From NCBI GenBank assembly GCA_910578185.1, contig CAJTPN010000044.1:1-6685 (forward strand): a stretch of 6,685 nt of DNA, given 5' to 3'. This stretch comes from an uncultured Acetatifactor sp. (GTDB lineage Bacteria; Bacillota; Clostridia; Lachnospirales; Lachnospiraceae). This document shows, one piece after another, positions 5,603 to 6,685 of this stretch. The stretch's first letter is position 1; every line of letters begins with the position of its first letter. Both the position numbers and the translations under genes were made by a program. The notes under the pieces were generated by a model. It did no database searches. It was not told the origin of the DNA and saw nothing but the letters and a program-made list of their open reading frames with translations.

Positions 5603-5820
5603 ATGAACAACACAGCGCTAAGAGCAGGGGCGCAGAGCGCCGGCAACACACACATGGTTTTTGCAAACGAGGAACATGAGAAGTTTTATTTTGAGAAATT
5701 GGAACAGGCGAGGTATCAGGGTTGGCAGACAAGCGGCAGTGTCTAGGTGATAAGGCTTGCATTAACCTTTACATGGATGGAACGCCGAGCATTGATGATT
5801 ATAAGCGCAAGGACGAGCAA
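5603..5820 (+). pseudogene. DUF6075-like small protein gene, multiply broken
   Basis: A textbook AAGGAGG (5589-5595, 7-nt spacing) precedes ATG 5603. The frame reads MNNTALRAGAQSAGNTHM, then VFANEEHEKFYFEKLEQARYQ, which resembles the start of the small DUF6075 proteins of clostridial conjugative elements. GWQTSGSV follows directly, although in the family it belongs tens of residues further on, so a segment has been deleted after RYQ. A TAG at 5744-5746 stands where a lysine codon is expected. VIRLA follows in frame, then a missing T near 5762 shifts the frame. NLYMDGTPSIDDYKRKDEQ is readable from 5764 before homology ends at the junction near 5818. The surviving open frame is only 47 codons. 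The molecular function of the family is not known to me. The first 18 residues could be an extension or a misread start, but no better site is visible. Confidence 0.7.
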
Positions 5821-6047
5821 TAGGTTCCCGCTTCTTGCTGCGGTAATATGGCGTGTACTGCTGTCCCTGCACCATGCTCCCTACATAGATTTCGTTTTTC
5901 AGCATGAACTGCACATAAGTCTGCGTCCAGAAGTGGCGGCGTTCAAATTCGCCATCCCGTTCAGGGTGGAAGCGATGCTCCTTGCTCCAATCCCTGCCGC
6001 GCACATTCAAACATTCGCCTGACAACCGGCGCGGTTTCAAAATTTTT
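5818..6047 (-). pseudogene. Serine recombinase fragment (recombinase domain), deleted and frameshifted
   Basis: On the minus strand, one frame reads KNFETAPVVRRMFECARQG (about 6047-5995), the start of the 'recombinase' domain that follows the catalytic domain in large serine recombinases. A second frame then carries GRDWSKEHRFHPERDGEF, FWTQTYVQFMLKNEIYVG and SMVQGQQYTPYYRSKKREP. The block LKNEIYVGxMVQG is a hallmark of the same domain. The change of frame coincides with loss of the intervening segment near 5995, indicating an out-of-frame deletion. Homology ends at about 5818, where the DUF6075-like remnant begins, so the zinc-ribbon and coiled-coil parts are missing. The catalytic N-terminal domain is also absent from the DNA to the right. 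This is a relic with no expected activity. Confidence 0.72.
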
Positions 6048-6170
6048 TACTTTTTTCAAAAAATCCGGCAGAACAGCGCCAGAAGCGCGGAAAAGCAGGG
6101 TTTTCTTCGATATCTTTCCGCATAATCCTCCAAAATCGGACAGAAGATGCTGCGGAAAACTGTCGATATG

Positions 6171-6213
6171 AAAAAAAAGACGCAGGCAACCATGGGTTTG
6201 CCTGCGTCTTTTT
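6171..6213 (-). terminator. Strong bidirectional intrinsic terminator
   Basis: AAAGACGCAGGCAA (6176-6189) pairs perfectly over 14 bp with TTGCCTGCGTCTTT (6198-6211) around an 8-nt loop. On the minus strand the stem is followed by a run of T (eight A on the plus strand, 6171-6178). On the plus strand it ends in five T (6209-6213). It most likely terminates the minus-strand surface-protein gene, whose stop lies about 120 bp away, and may also stop plus-strand transcription. Confidence 0.85.
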
Positions 6214-6332
6214 GAAATTAGGGAATAACAAATGTGATAGAGTTCGCGGAAAACCGAAAAGGTCGCGTTAAGCTGTCACCTCCCCGCAAAAACGGCAAAT
6301 AAGAAAGGTGGCAAGGGCTTTCATTTTTAGTT

Positions 6333-6685
6333 TTATTTTGTTTCCGCGCCGTCCGGACCGATTTTCCTGCCGTCAATCACGGTATTGACTGCCATAGAGC
6401 CGTCCGCATAAAAGTAGTACCACTTGCCGTCAATCTGTTTGAAACCGTCGGCGAACATCCAGCCCTCATTGTCCAGCTAGTACCATTTTTTATCATCGTA
6501 TAGCCAGCCGGTGGCGGGTTTGCCGTTTTTCGTGTACTGCCAGGAGCCGCTGTGGTTCTGCATCCAGCCCTGGGCGGTCTGCGGCTCAACGATGATCTCC
6601 ACAAACCGCCGCAGGACAGTAGCGCCCTCAGCGCGGGTAGCGGTTCCCTGAGGGTCAAACCGGTTCCCCTTTTTCCCTATGAAGA
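6333..6685 (-). pseudogene. Surface protein C-terminus: S-layer-homology end plus cell-wall-binding repeats, with an in-frame TAG; 5' end outside window
   Basis: The minus-strand frame enters at the right edge and ends at TAA (6333-6335). The first visible residues, NRFDPQGTATRAEGATVLRR, match the end of an SLH domain (TRAE followed by a hydrophobic helix), which anchors proteins to secondary cell-wall polymer. After a short linker come aromatic-rich repeats of the cell-wall/choline-binding type: GWMQNHSGSWQYTKNGK, GWLYDDKKWY, GWMFADGFKQIDGKWYYFY and DGSMAVNTVIDGRKIGPDG. A TAG at 6477-6479 (plus-strand CTA) falls just after KKWY. The family normally has a second Tyr there (WYYLD), so a TAC or TAT codon has probably become TAG by one substitution. 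Translation would stop 48 codons early. Base composition looks more G+C-rich than in the mobile genes to the left, consistent with host chromosome or a different source. Confidence 0.78.

Noticed and set aside
5747..6022. Plus-strand 91-residue ORF starting MIRLALTF
   Set aside because: Its first five residues belong to the DUF6075-like remnant. The rest is antisense to the recombinase fragment and has no ribosome binding site.
6268..6324. Minus-strand 18-codon ORF starting MKALATFL just after the surface-protein stop, with a GGGGAGG sequence inside it
   Set aside because: It has no ribosome binding site ahead of its ATG and no recognisable full-length family. It may be a decayed small peptide gene, but the evidence is too thin.
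6377..6658. Minus-strand 93-residue ORF starting MTLREPLP
   Set aside because: It is out of frame with the clear SLH and cell-wall-binding repeats on the same strand; its Arg/Thr/Pro-rich composition is typical of a shadow frame.
1..6685. CRISPR array, tRNA or rRNA genes
   Set aside because: No regularly spaced repeats beyond the two-copy palindromic block, and no cloverleaf or rRNA-like sequence was seen.

Overview
The window looks like a decayed stretch of mobile DNA in a Gram-positive gut-type Firmicute, most likely a clostridial anaerobe (Lachnospiraceae or a relative). This rests on recognising protein families, not on a search. The signs are a TndX/TnpX-like large serine recombinase end, a conjugative-element SNF2-type helicase tail, an ArdC-like metallopeptidase fusion, strong GGAGG-type ribosome binding sites, and a surface protein with S-layer-homology and cell-wall-binding repeats. 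Almost every gene is cut, frameshifted or partly deleted. Only the small toxin-antitoxin-like pair looks fully intact.

Layout. Positions 1-630 (+) hold the C-terminal part of a large serine recombinase. It ends exactly where a helicase reading frame appears at helicase motif VI, so a recombinase-bearing element has probably inserted into the helicase gene. Positions 603-1655 (+) hold the rest of that helicase in three frames, broken by a -1 shift at an A-run and by an internal deletion. Positions 1681-2630 hold a compact module: a promoter with direct repeats, a 64-residue putative antitoxin, an overlapping GNAT-type acetyltransferase and a Rho-independent terminator. Positions 2703-5330 hold a long multidomain protein: ArdC-like N-terminal domain, HExxH zincin, DUF3849-like domain, charged linker, and a nucleotidyltransferase domain that appears truncated. 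An out-of-frame tail follows up to 5461. Positions 5466-5570 carry three hairpins in a row. Positions 5603-5820 are a wrecked DUF6075-like gene that abuts, tail to tail, a wrecked serine recombinase on the minus strand (5818-6047). A strong hairpin terminator at 6171-6213 then separates this from a minus-strand surface-protein gene running off the right edge (6333-6685), which carries an in-frame TAG.

How the parts relate. The helicase, the ArdC-like protein and the DUF6075-like protein are typical cargo of clostridial integrative and conjugative elements. The acetyltransferase pair between them would act as a stabilising or defence cassette. The right-hand surface gene is probably host chromosome or another island.

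The most notable pattern is a 55-bp sequence present twice, in the helicase tail (1353-1407) and in the linker of the ArdC-like protein (4476-4530). In both it is in the same reading frame. It holds a perfect 10-bp inverted repeat whose arms are identical in the two copies while the 5-nt loop differs at four positions. This suggests a protein-embedded palindromic repeat that has spread between genes of the element.
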